Shown: in pieces, positions 57,527 to 64,000 of the stretch | Numbering within the stretch: the stretch's first letter is position 1 | Layout of the letters: the number at the start of each line of letters is the position of its first letter | Assembly: GCF_014646355.1 (NCBI RefSeq) | Contig: NZ_BMNH01000004.1 | Coordinates: forward strand, 1 to 64,000 | Reading direction: 5' to 3' | Origin: Nonomuraea cavernae | Lineage (GTDB): Bacteria > Actinomycetota > Actinomycetes > Streptosporangiales > Streptosporangiaceae | DNA: 64,000 bases | Notes under the pieces: generated by a model | What the model was told of the DNA's origin: nothing | The model's database searches: none | The model's input: the letters and a program-made list of their open reading frames with translations, nothing else | Position numbers and translations under genes: made by a program

Positions 57527-57564
57527 GGGCCGGCTGAAAGCCGCTGGCAGAAGACCGCCGGCCC
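57527..57564 (+). terminator. Hairpin downstream of rny, probable terminator
   Basis: GGGCCGGC (57527-57534) and GCCGGCCC (57557-57564) form a perfect 8-bp stem seven bases after the rny stop, with an inner loop that can pair further. There is no U-tract. The remaining 130 bases before gluD hold nothing recognisable. Confidence 0.55.
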
Positions 57565-57696
57565 AGGCGGAGCCAGGAGCGGGCGACGCCGGTGGTGGAG
57601 ATGGGGGACGGCCAGATGGGCATGGCCGCTGAATCCTGCCGGAAGATCGGCGGGCGCGCGGAGCGGTCACCCTACTCGGGTGACCACTCCGCGGCG

Positions 57697-58584
57697 TCAG
57701 CCTCCGGGTACGCCTCCGGCGGTTTGGTCCAGCCCGACCGCTCCGGGAGGCGCGATCGGTGTCGCCGCGGACTTGCGGCTGCGGCGGCTGCGCCGCTCCA
57801 GCCGGGTCGCCAGATAGCTCAGTGCCAGGTTGAGCGTCACGTAGATGATGCCGATGACGATGGCCGCCGGGATCAGCGAGCCGAAGAAGGCGGCCGGCAG
57901 GATCTTGAAGCCGGTGTTGAGCAGGTCGACGTAGGCGATGATGTAGCCGAGCGCGGTGTCCTTGAGCAGGACCACGAGCTGACTGACGATCGCCGGCATC
58001 ATCGCCGTGACCGCCTGCGGCAGCAGCACCAGCCGCAGCACCTGGTTCTTGCGCATGCCGATCGCGTACGCCGCCTCCGACTGTCCCTTGGGCACGGCGT
58101 TCACGCCCGCTCTGACCACCTCGGCCAGGACCGACCCGTTGTACAACGTCAGGCCGAGCACCACCGCGGCGAACGCGTAGTCGCCGCCGCCGAACAAAGT
58201 CGGCGCGAGGTAGAAGATGAAGAAGATCAGCAGCAGCAGCGGGACGGCCCGGAAGACCTCCACCACCAGGCCCGCCGGGACCCGGATCCAGGCGTGGTCG
58301 GAGAGCCTGGCCAGACCGAAGATCGCACCGAAGGCCAGGGCGAGCACCGCGGCCACCGCGGCGGCCTTCAGCGTGCCGATGAGACCGGGGATGATGAAGA
58401 ACTCCCAGGTCTCGGCCTCCAGGAACGGCTGCCAGATCTTGCCCTCGAACTGGCCCTTGGCGTCGAAGCCCCGGTAGACGCCGTAGACGGCGGCGCCGAC
58501 CACCACGATGCTGACCAGCGTGAGGAGATGGTTGCGCACTCTCGTGCGCGGCCCAGGGGCGTCGAACAGGACAGAGGTGCTCAT
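57697..58584 (-). CDS. gluD: Glutamate ABC transporter permease GluD
   Basis: A 295-residue polar-amino-acid permease (HisM family) with about five membrane spans. The EAA-type loop is VNAVPKGQSEAAYAIGMRKNQVLRLVLLPQA. The C-terminus is Arg/Ser-rich and cytoplasmic. The frame runs on upstream within gluC; the ATG at 58584 overlapping the gluC stop (ATGA) is the start. It is last in gluABCD, the glutamate import system conserved in actinobacteria. Confidence 0.93.
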   Translation of the reverse strand: MSTSVLFDAPGPRTRVRNHLLTLVSIVVVGAAVYGVYRGFDAKGQFEGKIWQPFLEAETWEFFIIPGLIGTLKAAAVAAVLALAFGAIFGLARLSDHAWIRVPAGLVVEVFRAVPLLLLIFFIFYLAPTLFGGGDYAFAAVVLGLTLYNGSVLAEVVRAGVNAVPKGQSEAAYAIGMRKNQVLRLVLLPQAVTAMMPAIVSQLVVLLKDTALGYIIAYVDLLNTGFKILPAAFFGSLIPAAIVIGIIYVTLNLALSYLATRLERRSRRSRKSAATPIAPPGAVGLDQTAGGVPGG

Positions 58585-59249
58585 CGGACCACCGCCAGGC
58601 GTCGGGCCAGCCAGCCGGTGTAGTAGCCGATCGGCAGGGTGAGGGCCATGAAGGCCACGACGATTCCGAGGAAGATCGGAATCGAGGCGCCGGTGGTGTC
58701 GAACGTCTCCTTCATCACGGCCGCGGCGTCGGCCAGGAAGCCGCCGGCGGTGGCGACCGTGGTGTTCTTGATCATCGCGATCATCACGCTGCCGAGCGGG
58801 GCGACCACCGCGCGGAACGCCTGCGGCAGGATGATCAGCGTCAGGGACTGGAAGAAGGTCAGCCCGATCGCCCGGGCCGCCTCGGCCTGCCCCAGCGGCA
58901 CCGTGTTGATGCCGGCGCGCAGCGCCTCGCACACGAAGGCCGAGGTGTAGACCGCCAGGCCCAGCGCGACGATCCAGAACGAGTTGGTCCTCGGCACGTC
59001 GGAGAAGACGAGGCCGAGCGTGTCGCTCAGGCCGAGCGCGGAGAAGGCCAGGACCAGGGTCAGCGGGGTGTTGCGCACCACGTTGACGTAGACGGTGCCC
59101 GCCGCGCGCAGCACCGGCGTCGGTGAGACCCGCATCGACACCAGGATCGTGCCGAGGAGGAGAGAGACGACCCCGGCCACGAGGGAGAGCTTGACGTTCT
59201 CCAGGAACCCCTCCGCGAGGGCGGGGGCGTACTTGATCAGTTCGTCCAT
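58581..59249 (-). CDS. gluC: Glutamate ABC transporter permease GluC
   Basis: A 222-residue polar-amino-acid permease with about five spans and the loop GINTVPLGQAEAARAIGLTFFQSLTLIILPQA. ATG 59249 (MDELIKYAP) is preferred because GGTGGAG lies just upstream of it; ATG 59264 would add five residues and lacks a ribosome site. It overlaps gluD by 4 bp and follows gluB by 58 bp. GluC and GluD form the heterodimeric channel. Confidence 0.93.
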   Translation of the reverse strand: MDELIKYAPALAEGFLENVKLSLVAGVVSLLLGTILVSMRVSPTPVLRAAGTVYVNVVRNTPLTLVLAFSALGLSDTLGLVFSDVPRTNSFWIVALGLAVYTSAFVCEALRAGINTVPLGQAEAARAIGLTFFQSLTLIILPQAFRAVVAPLGSVMIAMIKNTTVATAGGFLADAAAVMKETFDTTGASIPIFLGIVVAFMALTLPIGYYTGWLARRLAVVR

Positions 59250-59307
59250 CGTGCTCCACCACATAGGAGGGCGGCGGCCGGGTCACCGGCCGCCGCCTCT
59301 GGTGTGA

Positions 59308-60168
59308 CTAGGCGCATCCCTCAGCCGGCGGTGCGGCCTCCGACACCTTCAGTCCTTCGATGCCGCCGAACCACTTGTCCAGCAGCTGCTTCATGGTGCC
59401 GTCGTCCCACAGCTTCTTCACCGCGGTGTTGACGGCCTCACAGGTCTTGGTGTCGCCCTTCTTCAGGCCGACGCCGTACTTCTCGTCGGTGAAGCCCTGG
59501 CCGAGGACCTTGAAGTTGCCTCCGGCCTGCTTGGCGAAGCCCGCCAGGATCAGGTCGTCGGTGGTGACGGCGTCGAGGTTGCTGCCGCCCAGCTTCTGCA
59601 CGCACTCGGAGTAGTTGGCGGCGTCGACCGTGGTGGCGTCGAGGTCGAGCTCACCGTCCGGCGGCGGGTCGGTGATCCGCTTGTAGGAGTTGGAGCCGGC
59701 CGCCTTGCAGATCTTCTTCCCCTTCAGGTCCTGCGGGGTGTTGATCGAGGTGTCGTCCTTGCGGACCATCACGTCCTGGTGGGCGATGACGTACGGCCCG
59801 CCGAAGGTGACCTTGCCCTTGCGCTCCTCGGTGATGGAGTAGGTGGCCACGACCAGGTCGACCGTGCCGTTGGCCAGGAACGGCTCACGGTTGGACGAGG
59901 CCGACTCCTTCCACTCGATCTCCACGTCCTTGCCGCCGGCCAGCTCCTTGACCAGGGCCTTGGCCACGTCGACGTCGAAGCCCTCAGGCTCGGCGCCCTT
60001 CTTCAGGCCGAGGCTCGGCTGGTCCCACTTGGTGCCGACCACGATTTTGCCGGCCCCTTGGACCTTGTCGACCACGGTGGAGTAACTCTCGTCACCGCCG
60101 CCGCAGGCGGCCAGGCCGGCGACCAGGGCCGCGATGGAGAGCGCGGCTCCCATTCGACGCATGTGCAT
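59308..60168 (-). CDS. gluB: Glutamate-binding lipoprotein GluB
   Basis: A 286-residue family-3 solute-binding protein. AGGTAGG five bases before the ATG supports the start. The lipobox VAGLAAC (Cys22) marks membrane anchoring. The mature part shows IVVGTKWDQPSLGLKKGAEPEGFDVDVAK and the EGCA end. Two Cys pairs (CKAAG, ECVQ, TCEAV, GCA) could form disulfides outside the cell. It lies between the ATPase and permease genes. Confidence 0.93.
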   Translation of the reverse strand: MHMRRMGAALSIAALVAGLAACGGGDESYSTVVDKVQGAGKIVVGTKWDQPSLGLKKGAEPEGFDVDVAKALVKELAGGKDVEIEWKESASSNREPFLANGTVDLVVATYSITEERKGKVTFGGPYVIAHQDVMVRKDDTSINTPQDLKGKKICKAAGSNSYKRITDPPPDGELDLDATTVDAANYSECVQKLGGSNLDAVTTDDLILAGFAKQAGGNFKVLGQGFTDEKYGVGLKKGDTKTCEAVNTAVKKLWDDGTMKQLLDKWFGGIEGLKVSEAAPPAEGCA

Positions 60169-60186
60169 GTGTACCTACCTCAATAG

Positions 60187-60942
60187 TCAGTGCGTGAGGA
60201 TCTTCGAGAGGAAGTCACGCGCTCGGTCGGTCTGCGCGTTGGTGAAAAACTCGTCGGGGGTGTTCTCCTCCACGATCTGTCCCTCGGCCATGAAGACCAC
60301 CCGGTTGGCCGCCCGGCGGGCGAACCCCATCTCGTGGGTGACGACCATCATGGTCATCCCGTCACGGGCCAGCCCGACCATGACGTCGAGCACCTCCTGC
60401 ACCATCTCGGGGTCCAGCGCGGAGGTCGGCTCGTCGAACAGGATCATCTTGGGGTCCATGGCCAGCGCTCTGGCGATCGCGACCCGCTGCTGCTGGCCGC
60501 CGGAGAGCTGGGCAGGGTATTTGTCGGCCTGCGCCGCGATGCCGACTCGTTCGAGCAGCTCCATGGCCCGCTCGTCGGCCGACCTCTTGGCGACTCGGCG
60601 CACCTTGAGCGGCCCCAGCGTGACGTTCTCGCGGATGGTCTTGTGCGCGAAGAGGTTGAACGACTGGAACACCATGCCGACGTCGGAACGCAGCCTGGCC
60701 AGCGCCTTGCCCTCCTCCGGCAGGACCTCGCCGTCGAAGGTGATCGTGCCGCCGTCGATGGTCTCCAACCGGTTGATCGCCCGGCACAGTGTGGACTTAC
60801 CACCGCCCGAAGGACCGATGACGACAAGGACCTCGCCACGGGAGACCGTCAGGTTGATGTCCTTCAGAACGTGGAGGGCCCCGAAGTGCTTGTTGACGTT
60901 CTCCAACTGGACCAGTGGAGTGACGTCCCCGTTCTCCGTCAT
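60187..60942 (-). CDS. gluA: Glutamate ABC transporter ATPase GluA
   Basis: A 251-residue polar-amino-acid ATPase with Walker [10 protein letters not shown] (43-51), Q-loop [12 protein letters not shown], signature [15 protein letters not shown], Walker [13 protein letters not shown] and the switch His in [12 protein letters not shown] 60942 is preferred to TTG 60948 because the -10 element ends six bases before it, the leaderless spacing. It heads the gluABCD operon and diverges from miaB. Confidence 0.95.
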   Translation of the reverse strand: MTENGDVTPLVQLENVNKHFGALHVLKDINLTVSRGEVLVVIGPSGGGKSTLCRAINRLETIDGGTITFDGEVLPEEGKALARLRSDVGMVFQSFNLFAHKTIRENVTLGPLKVRRVAKRSADERAMELLERVGIAAQADKYPAQLSGGQQQRVAIARALAMDPKMILFDEPTSALDPEMVQEVLDVMVGLARDGMTMMVVTHEMGFARRAANRVVFMAEGQIVEENTPDEFFTNAQTDRARDFLSKILTH

Positions 60943-60948
60943 GGTCAA

Positions 60949-60977
60949 AACCTAGGGGGCCTTAGGACGCTGGTCAC
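60949..60977 (-). promoter_or_regulatory. Candidate leaderless promoter of gluABCD
   Basis: On the minus strand GTGACC (60972-60977), a 17-bp spacer and TAGGTT (60949-60954) are followed after six bases by the gluA ATG. Transcription would start at or next to the initiation codon. Confidence 0.6.
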
Positions 60978-61061
60978 TAACCGAGCGGTACCGATCCGAT
61001 CACATCATGCCACCGAGCTGCTGTTTTGTATCGTAGCGGCTGGCGCAGGACGGACAGCGAC

Positions 61062-61067
61062 TACCCT
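61062..61067 (+). promoter_or_regulatory. Candidate -10 element of miaB
   Basis: TACCCT stands ten bases before the miaB ATG and five bases before an out-of-frame ATG (61073) that opens the two-codon frame ATG-CCA-TGA. The leader must be only a few bases long. Confidence 0.4.
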
Positions 61068-61077
61068 TGGACATGCC

Positions 61078-62568
61078 ATGACTGTGACCCAGGAGAGCGC
61101 CCGCACCTACGAAGTGCGCACATACGGGTGCCAGATGAACGTCCACGATTCCGAGCGCCTGTCAGGACTGCTGGAGGACGCCGGTTACGTCCGCGCGGCC
61201 GACGGCGAGAGCGCCGACGTGGTCGTCTTCAACACCTGCGCGGTGCGCGAGAACGCCGACAACCGCCTCTACGGCAACCTCGGCCATCTCCGGCCCGCGA
61301 AGATGAGCAACCCCCGCATGCAGATCGCGGTGGGAGGCTGCCTGGCGCAGAAGGACCAGGGAGAGATCGTCCGCAAGGCGCCCTGGGTCGACGTGGTCTT
61401 CGGCACCCACAACATCGGCTCGCTGCCGGTGCTGCTGGAGCGGGCCCGCGTCGAGGGCGAGGCGCAGGTCGAGCTGAAGGAGTCGCTCGAGGTCTTCCCC
61501 TCGACGCTGCCCACCAAGCGCGAGTCGCCCTACGCCGCCTGGGTGGCCATCTCGGTCGGCTGCAACAACACCTGCACCTTCTGCATCGTGCCGTCGCTGC
61601 GCGGCAAGGAGAAGGACCGGCGGCCCGGCGACGTTCTCGCCGAGGTCCGCACCCTGGTCGACCAGGGGGTGCTGGAGGTCACCCTGCTCGGCCAGAACGT
61701 CAACACCTACGGCGTCGAGTTCGGCGACCGGCTGGCGTTCGGCAAGCTGCTGCGCGCCTGCGGCTCGGTCGAGGGGCTGGAGCGGGTCCGTTTCACCTCA
61801 CCGCATCCGGCCGCGTTCACCGACGACGTGATCGCCGCCATGGCCGAGACGCCCAACGTCATGCACCAGCTCCACATGCCGCTGCAGTCGGGCTCCGACC
61901 GCGTGCTCAAGGCCATGCGCCGCTCCTACCGGGCCGAGCGCTACCTCGGCATCATCGAGCGGGTCCGCGCGGCCATGCCCGACGCGGCCATCTCCACCGA
62001 CATCATCGTCGGCTTCCCCGGCGAGACCGAGGACGACTTCCAGGCCACCCTCGACGTCGTACGGCAGAGCCGCTTCGCCAACGCCTTCACCTTCCAGTAC
62101 TCCATCCGTCCCGGCACCCCCGCGGCCACGATGGACGACCAGATCCCCAAGCAGGTCGTCCAGGAGCGCTACGAACGCCTGGTCGCCCTCCAGGAGGAGA
62201 TCTCCTGGGAGGAGAACAAGAAGCAGGTGGGGCGCACCCTGGAGGTGCTCGTCGCCGAGGGCGAGGGGCGCAAGGACGACGCCACCCGGCGGCTCTCGGG
62301 CCGGGCGCCCGACAACCGGCTCGTGCACTTCGCCGTCGGCGACGTGACGCCGCGGCCCGGTGACATGGTGACGGTCGAGGTCACCTACGCGGCGCCGCAT
62401 CACCTGGTGGCCGACGGCGCCGTCCGGGAGGTGCGCCGCACCCGGGCCGGCGACGCCTGGGAGATCCGCCAGGGCGCTCCGGCCAAGGGCTCCGGCGTGC
62501 TCCTGGGGATGCCGTCCATCGGCCGTCCCGAGCCCGTGCCGGCGTCGGGCGGCTGCGCCGCCCACTGA
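61078..62568 (+). CDS. miaB: tRNA-2-methylthio-N6-dimethylallyladenosine synthase MiaB
   Basis: A 496-residue radical-SAM methylthiotransferase acting on A37 of tRNAs that read UNN codons. UPF0004 carries [11 protein letters not shown] (Cys18), VFNTCAVRE and AVGGCLAQ. The radical-SAM core has CNNTCTFC (Cys162, 166, 169) and [17 protein letters not shown], and a TRAM domain ends the protein. The C-terminal tail is Ala/Gly-rich with a Cys. The frame extends upstream, but this ATG gives the family start. It is a paralogue of rimO at 24015. No ribosome site is seen, consistent with a near-leaderless transcript. Confidence 0.96.
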   Translation: MTVTQESARTYEVRTYGCQMNVHDSERLSGLLEDAGYVRAADGESADVVVFNTCAVRENADNRLYGNLGHLRPAKMSNPRMQIAVGGCLAQKDQGEIVRKAPWVDVVFGTHNIGSLPVLLERARVEGEAQVELKESLEVFPSTLPTKRESPYAAWVAISVGCNNTCTFCIVPSLRGKEKDRRPGDVLAEVRTLVDQGVLEVTLLGQNVNTYGVEFGDRLAFGKLLRACGSVEGLERVRFTSPHPAAFTDDVIAAMAETPNVMHQLHMPLQSGSDRVLKAMRRSYRAERYLGIIERVRAAMPDAAISTDIIVGFPGETEDDFQATLDVVRQSRFANAFTFQYSIRPGTPAATMDDQIPKQVVQERYERLVALQEEISWEENKKQVGRTLEVLVAEGEGRKDDATRRLSGRAPDNRLVHFAVGDVTPRPGDMVTVEVTYAAPHHLVADGAVREVRRTRAGDAWEIRQGAPAKGSGVLLGMPSIGRPEPVPASGGCAAH

Positions 62569-62589
62569 GCCCGTGGGCGTGCGCGGCGC
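62555..62589 (+). terminator. Hairpin spanning the miaB stop codon
   Basis: GCGCCGCCCAC (62555-62565) pairs with GTGGGCG (62573-62579) and GCGGCGC (62583-62589) across a 7-base loop that includes the stop codon. The right arm has a small bulge. It could terminate miaB ahead of the convergent gene. Confidence 0.45.
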
Positions 62590-62642
62590 CCTCGGAGTTC
62601 GCGGCTCACGGAGCTCGCGACGTGCGCGTTGAGCCGCAGGGG

Positions 62643-63371
62643 TCAGCGGTGGAGGCCGTCGAGCAACTGATCGCAGTACGGCCGGCGGAAGTCGTCGAAG
62701 GTGGCGCACGGGTCCGCGCCTCGTATCTGTGGCGCGGGCGGCTCCGGTGGCGGTGTGCGCCTGGCCGTGCCGGGTGGCTGGGTGGCGGCCGGACGCACGG
62801 GCGGAGTCATGCTGGGGAGCGCCGGCAGCGTGGTGACCGTGGTGATCGTGGGGGCCGGCTGGGTGGCGGCGGCGCGTGGTTGCGTGGGACCGGGTGCGGG
62901 CGACCCGGCAGGGCCCCGCTCCGCGGTCGCCGATGTCGCCTCGCCGTCGCGAGCCGGCGGGACGGTCGCGTCCACGGCGGCCTCCGGCGGCAGGGCCCCG
63001 GCGGCGGTGGCCCCGGGCGGGGGGAGGACCTCGAGCCAGCGGGTGACCGGAGCCGGGTGACCGCCGGACGAGACCGTGCGGACCTCGGCGGGACGATTCG
63101 CCTGCCCAGCCGCTCCTGTGTGCTCGCCGGGAGCCGGGACGGTGGGCGAGGGGGCCGGATATCGCGCCTGCGGTGTCGGTGAGGGAATGCTCGACGCGCC
63201 GGAAAGCACGGCTTCCTGGTCGTTTATCGGCGCCTTTTTCGAAGCCGGCCTGGAGGTGCCGGTGAACGCGAGGAATATGCCGAGACCGGCGATGGCGAGT
63301 ACTCCGGCCACGCCCGCCACGGGCGCCAGGCGCCCCCGGCTACCTGGGCGAATGGATCTAAGGGAGGACAA
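62643..63371 (-). CDS. Proline-rich single-TM protein of unknown function
   Basis: A 242-residue bitopic protein if TTG 63371 is used (AAAGGAA about six bases upstream); ATG 63404 or GTG 63482 give longer forms. One membrane span (APVAGVAGVLAIAGLGIFLAFTG) is followed by about 190 outside residues rich in Pro, Ala and Thr. The last 35 residues carry two Cys (DPCATFDDFRRPYCDQLLDGL) that may form a disulfide-closed helical hairpin. I recognise no family. The gene is divergent from another single-TM, low-complexity protein gene at 63485. Confidence 0.6.
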   Translation of the reverse strand: MSSLRSIRPGSRGRLAPVAGVAGVLAIAGLGIFLAFTGTSRPASKKAPINDQEAVLSGASSIPSPTPQARYPAPSPTVPAPGEHTGAAGQANRPAEVRTVSSGGHPAPVTRWLEVLPPPGATAAGALPPEAAVDATVPPARDGEATSATAERGPAGSPAPGPTQPRAAATQPAPTITTVTTLPALPSMTPPVRPAATQPPGTARRTPPPEPPAPQIRGADPCATFDDFRRPYCDQLLDGLHR

Positions 63372-63484
63372 GTCGTGATTCCTTTGTGATGGGTGCGCGA
63401 GCATTCCACTGCTGCGGCTAGTGTGGTCCAACACCCGCGGAAGCCGGAGAGCTTTCCCGATACGACCGCAGGGAGTTGTCACCC

Positions 63485-64000
63485 ATGCAGGATCCGACCG
63501 AGCCGGATCGCCAGGAGATCCTCACCGGGCCGGGCGATGCGCCCGGCTCCCCCCGCAAACGCAAGCCTCTCGTCCTCGCCGCCTCGGCACTCGTGGCCGT
63601 CCTCGCCGCCGGCGGTGTCGGCTACGCGCTGGCCGGCAACACCCCCGCCCAGGTGGGCCAGTCCGTTCAGCCCCCGTCCACCGGGGATGCCCCGGAGGAG
63701 GTCCCTGACGCGGACGACGGCGCCACCGGTGATGCCACCACTGACGTCCCGCAGGACGGCACCGCCTCCGACGCCGACACTGACACAGGTGCCGACACGG
63801 GCACCCGCCCCGACACGGGCAGCCGCCCCGACGCGGGCCCGGCCGACGAGCCGGCCGACCGGGGCTCGGCGGGCACCGACGCCAAGCGCTCGACCAACGT
63901 CGGCACCGGCAAGAAGCCCACGTCACCGCCCAGTGCCCCGGTCGAGGATGATCCGGCCGACAACCCGGCCGACGGTCCGGCGGGCCTGGTCAGCGGCGAG
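63485..64000 (+). CDS. Acidic low-complexity single-TM protein, truncated by the window end
   Basis: At least 172 residues, open at the right edge. GGGAG about 10 bases before the ATG supports the start. A short basic N-terminus (RKRKP) precedes one membrane span (LVLAASALVAVLAAGGVGYALAG). A long extracytoplasmic Asp/Thr/Pro/Gly-rich region follows (DADDGATGDATTD, DTDTGADTGTRPDTGS). No family is recognised; any folded domain lies beyond the window. Confidence 0.65.
   Translation, partial: MQDPTEPDRQEILTGPGDAPGSPRKRKPLVLAASALVAVLAAGGVGYALAGNTPAQVGQSVQPPSTGDAPEEVPDADDGATGDATTDVPQDGTASDADTDTGADTGTRPDTGSRPDAGPADEPADRGSAGTDAKRSTNVGTGKKPTSPPSAPVEDDPADNPADGPAGLVSGE

Noticed and set aside
63175-63182. 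TGTCGGTG octamer like the PafBC box
   Set aside because: It lies inside a coding region and no TANNNT hexamer follows at eight bases (CTCGAC instead).

Overview
The window is chromosomal DNA from a very high G+C actinomycete. Signs are heavy GC3 bias, GTG and TTG starts, apparently leaderless genes, and the gene order osaA-osaB-ftsK-rimO-pgsA-cinA-clgR and recX-recA-lhr-rny-gluABCD-miaB. That order resembles the central chromosome of Streptomyces and its relatives. Together with a standalone RNase Y, I infer a member of the Streptosporangiales (Nonomuraea-like). The genus is an inference, not something I could test.

1-12.8 kb, accessory sugar locus: the left edge cuts through the 3' end of an insertion-sequence transposase. 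Next come an IclR regulator, a sugar ABC importer without its own ATPase, a Gfo/Idh/MocA dehydrogenase, and an opposing operon. That operon encodes an SDR dehydrogenase, a KdgD-type dehydratase, an enolase-superfamily dehydratase and a Gfo/Idh-DUF6807 fusion. A LacI regulator and an aldose 1-epimerase close the locus. The enzyme set fits oxidative uronate or aldarate catabolism. Nearly identical LacI-type palindromes lie before both the importer and the catabolic operon.

12.7-28.5 kb, signalling and core genes: a kinase-plus-phosphatase partner-switch protein diverges from a hybrid histidine kinase built on eight 92-residue HAMP-type repeats and its coiled-coil response regulator (osaAB type). 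After these come ftsK, a RodZ-like gene, rimO, pgsA, cinA, clgR, nei2 and an Rrf2 regulator.

28.5-46.9 kb, mixed region: a membrane EEP-domain protein and an ArsR-MFS-M29 peptidase operon come first. A second importer without an ATPase follows, flanked by two paralogous ROK regulators, a NagZ-like GH3 enzyme and a VanX-like D,D-dipeptidase (probably amino-sugar or muropeptide salvage). Then come DUF5996, a YbdK-type ligase facing a gamma-glutamyltransferase, a decayed peptide-ABC ATPase fragment and a two-TM protein. Short degenerate tandem repeats are common here.

47-64 kb, conserved core: recX and recA (with a LexA box and a PafBC-type promoter), DUF3046, small ORFs, a VOC protein, lhr (PafBC-like promoter, apparently leaderless), rny, the gluABCD glutamate importer, miaB and two proline- or acid-rich single-TM proteins. 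The last of these runs off the right edge. I saw no tRNA, rRNA or CRISPR array.
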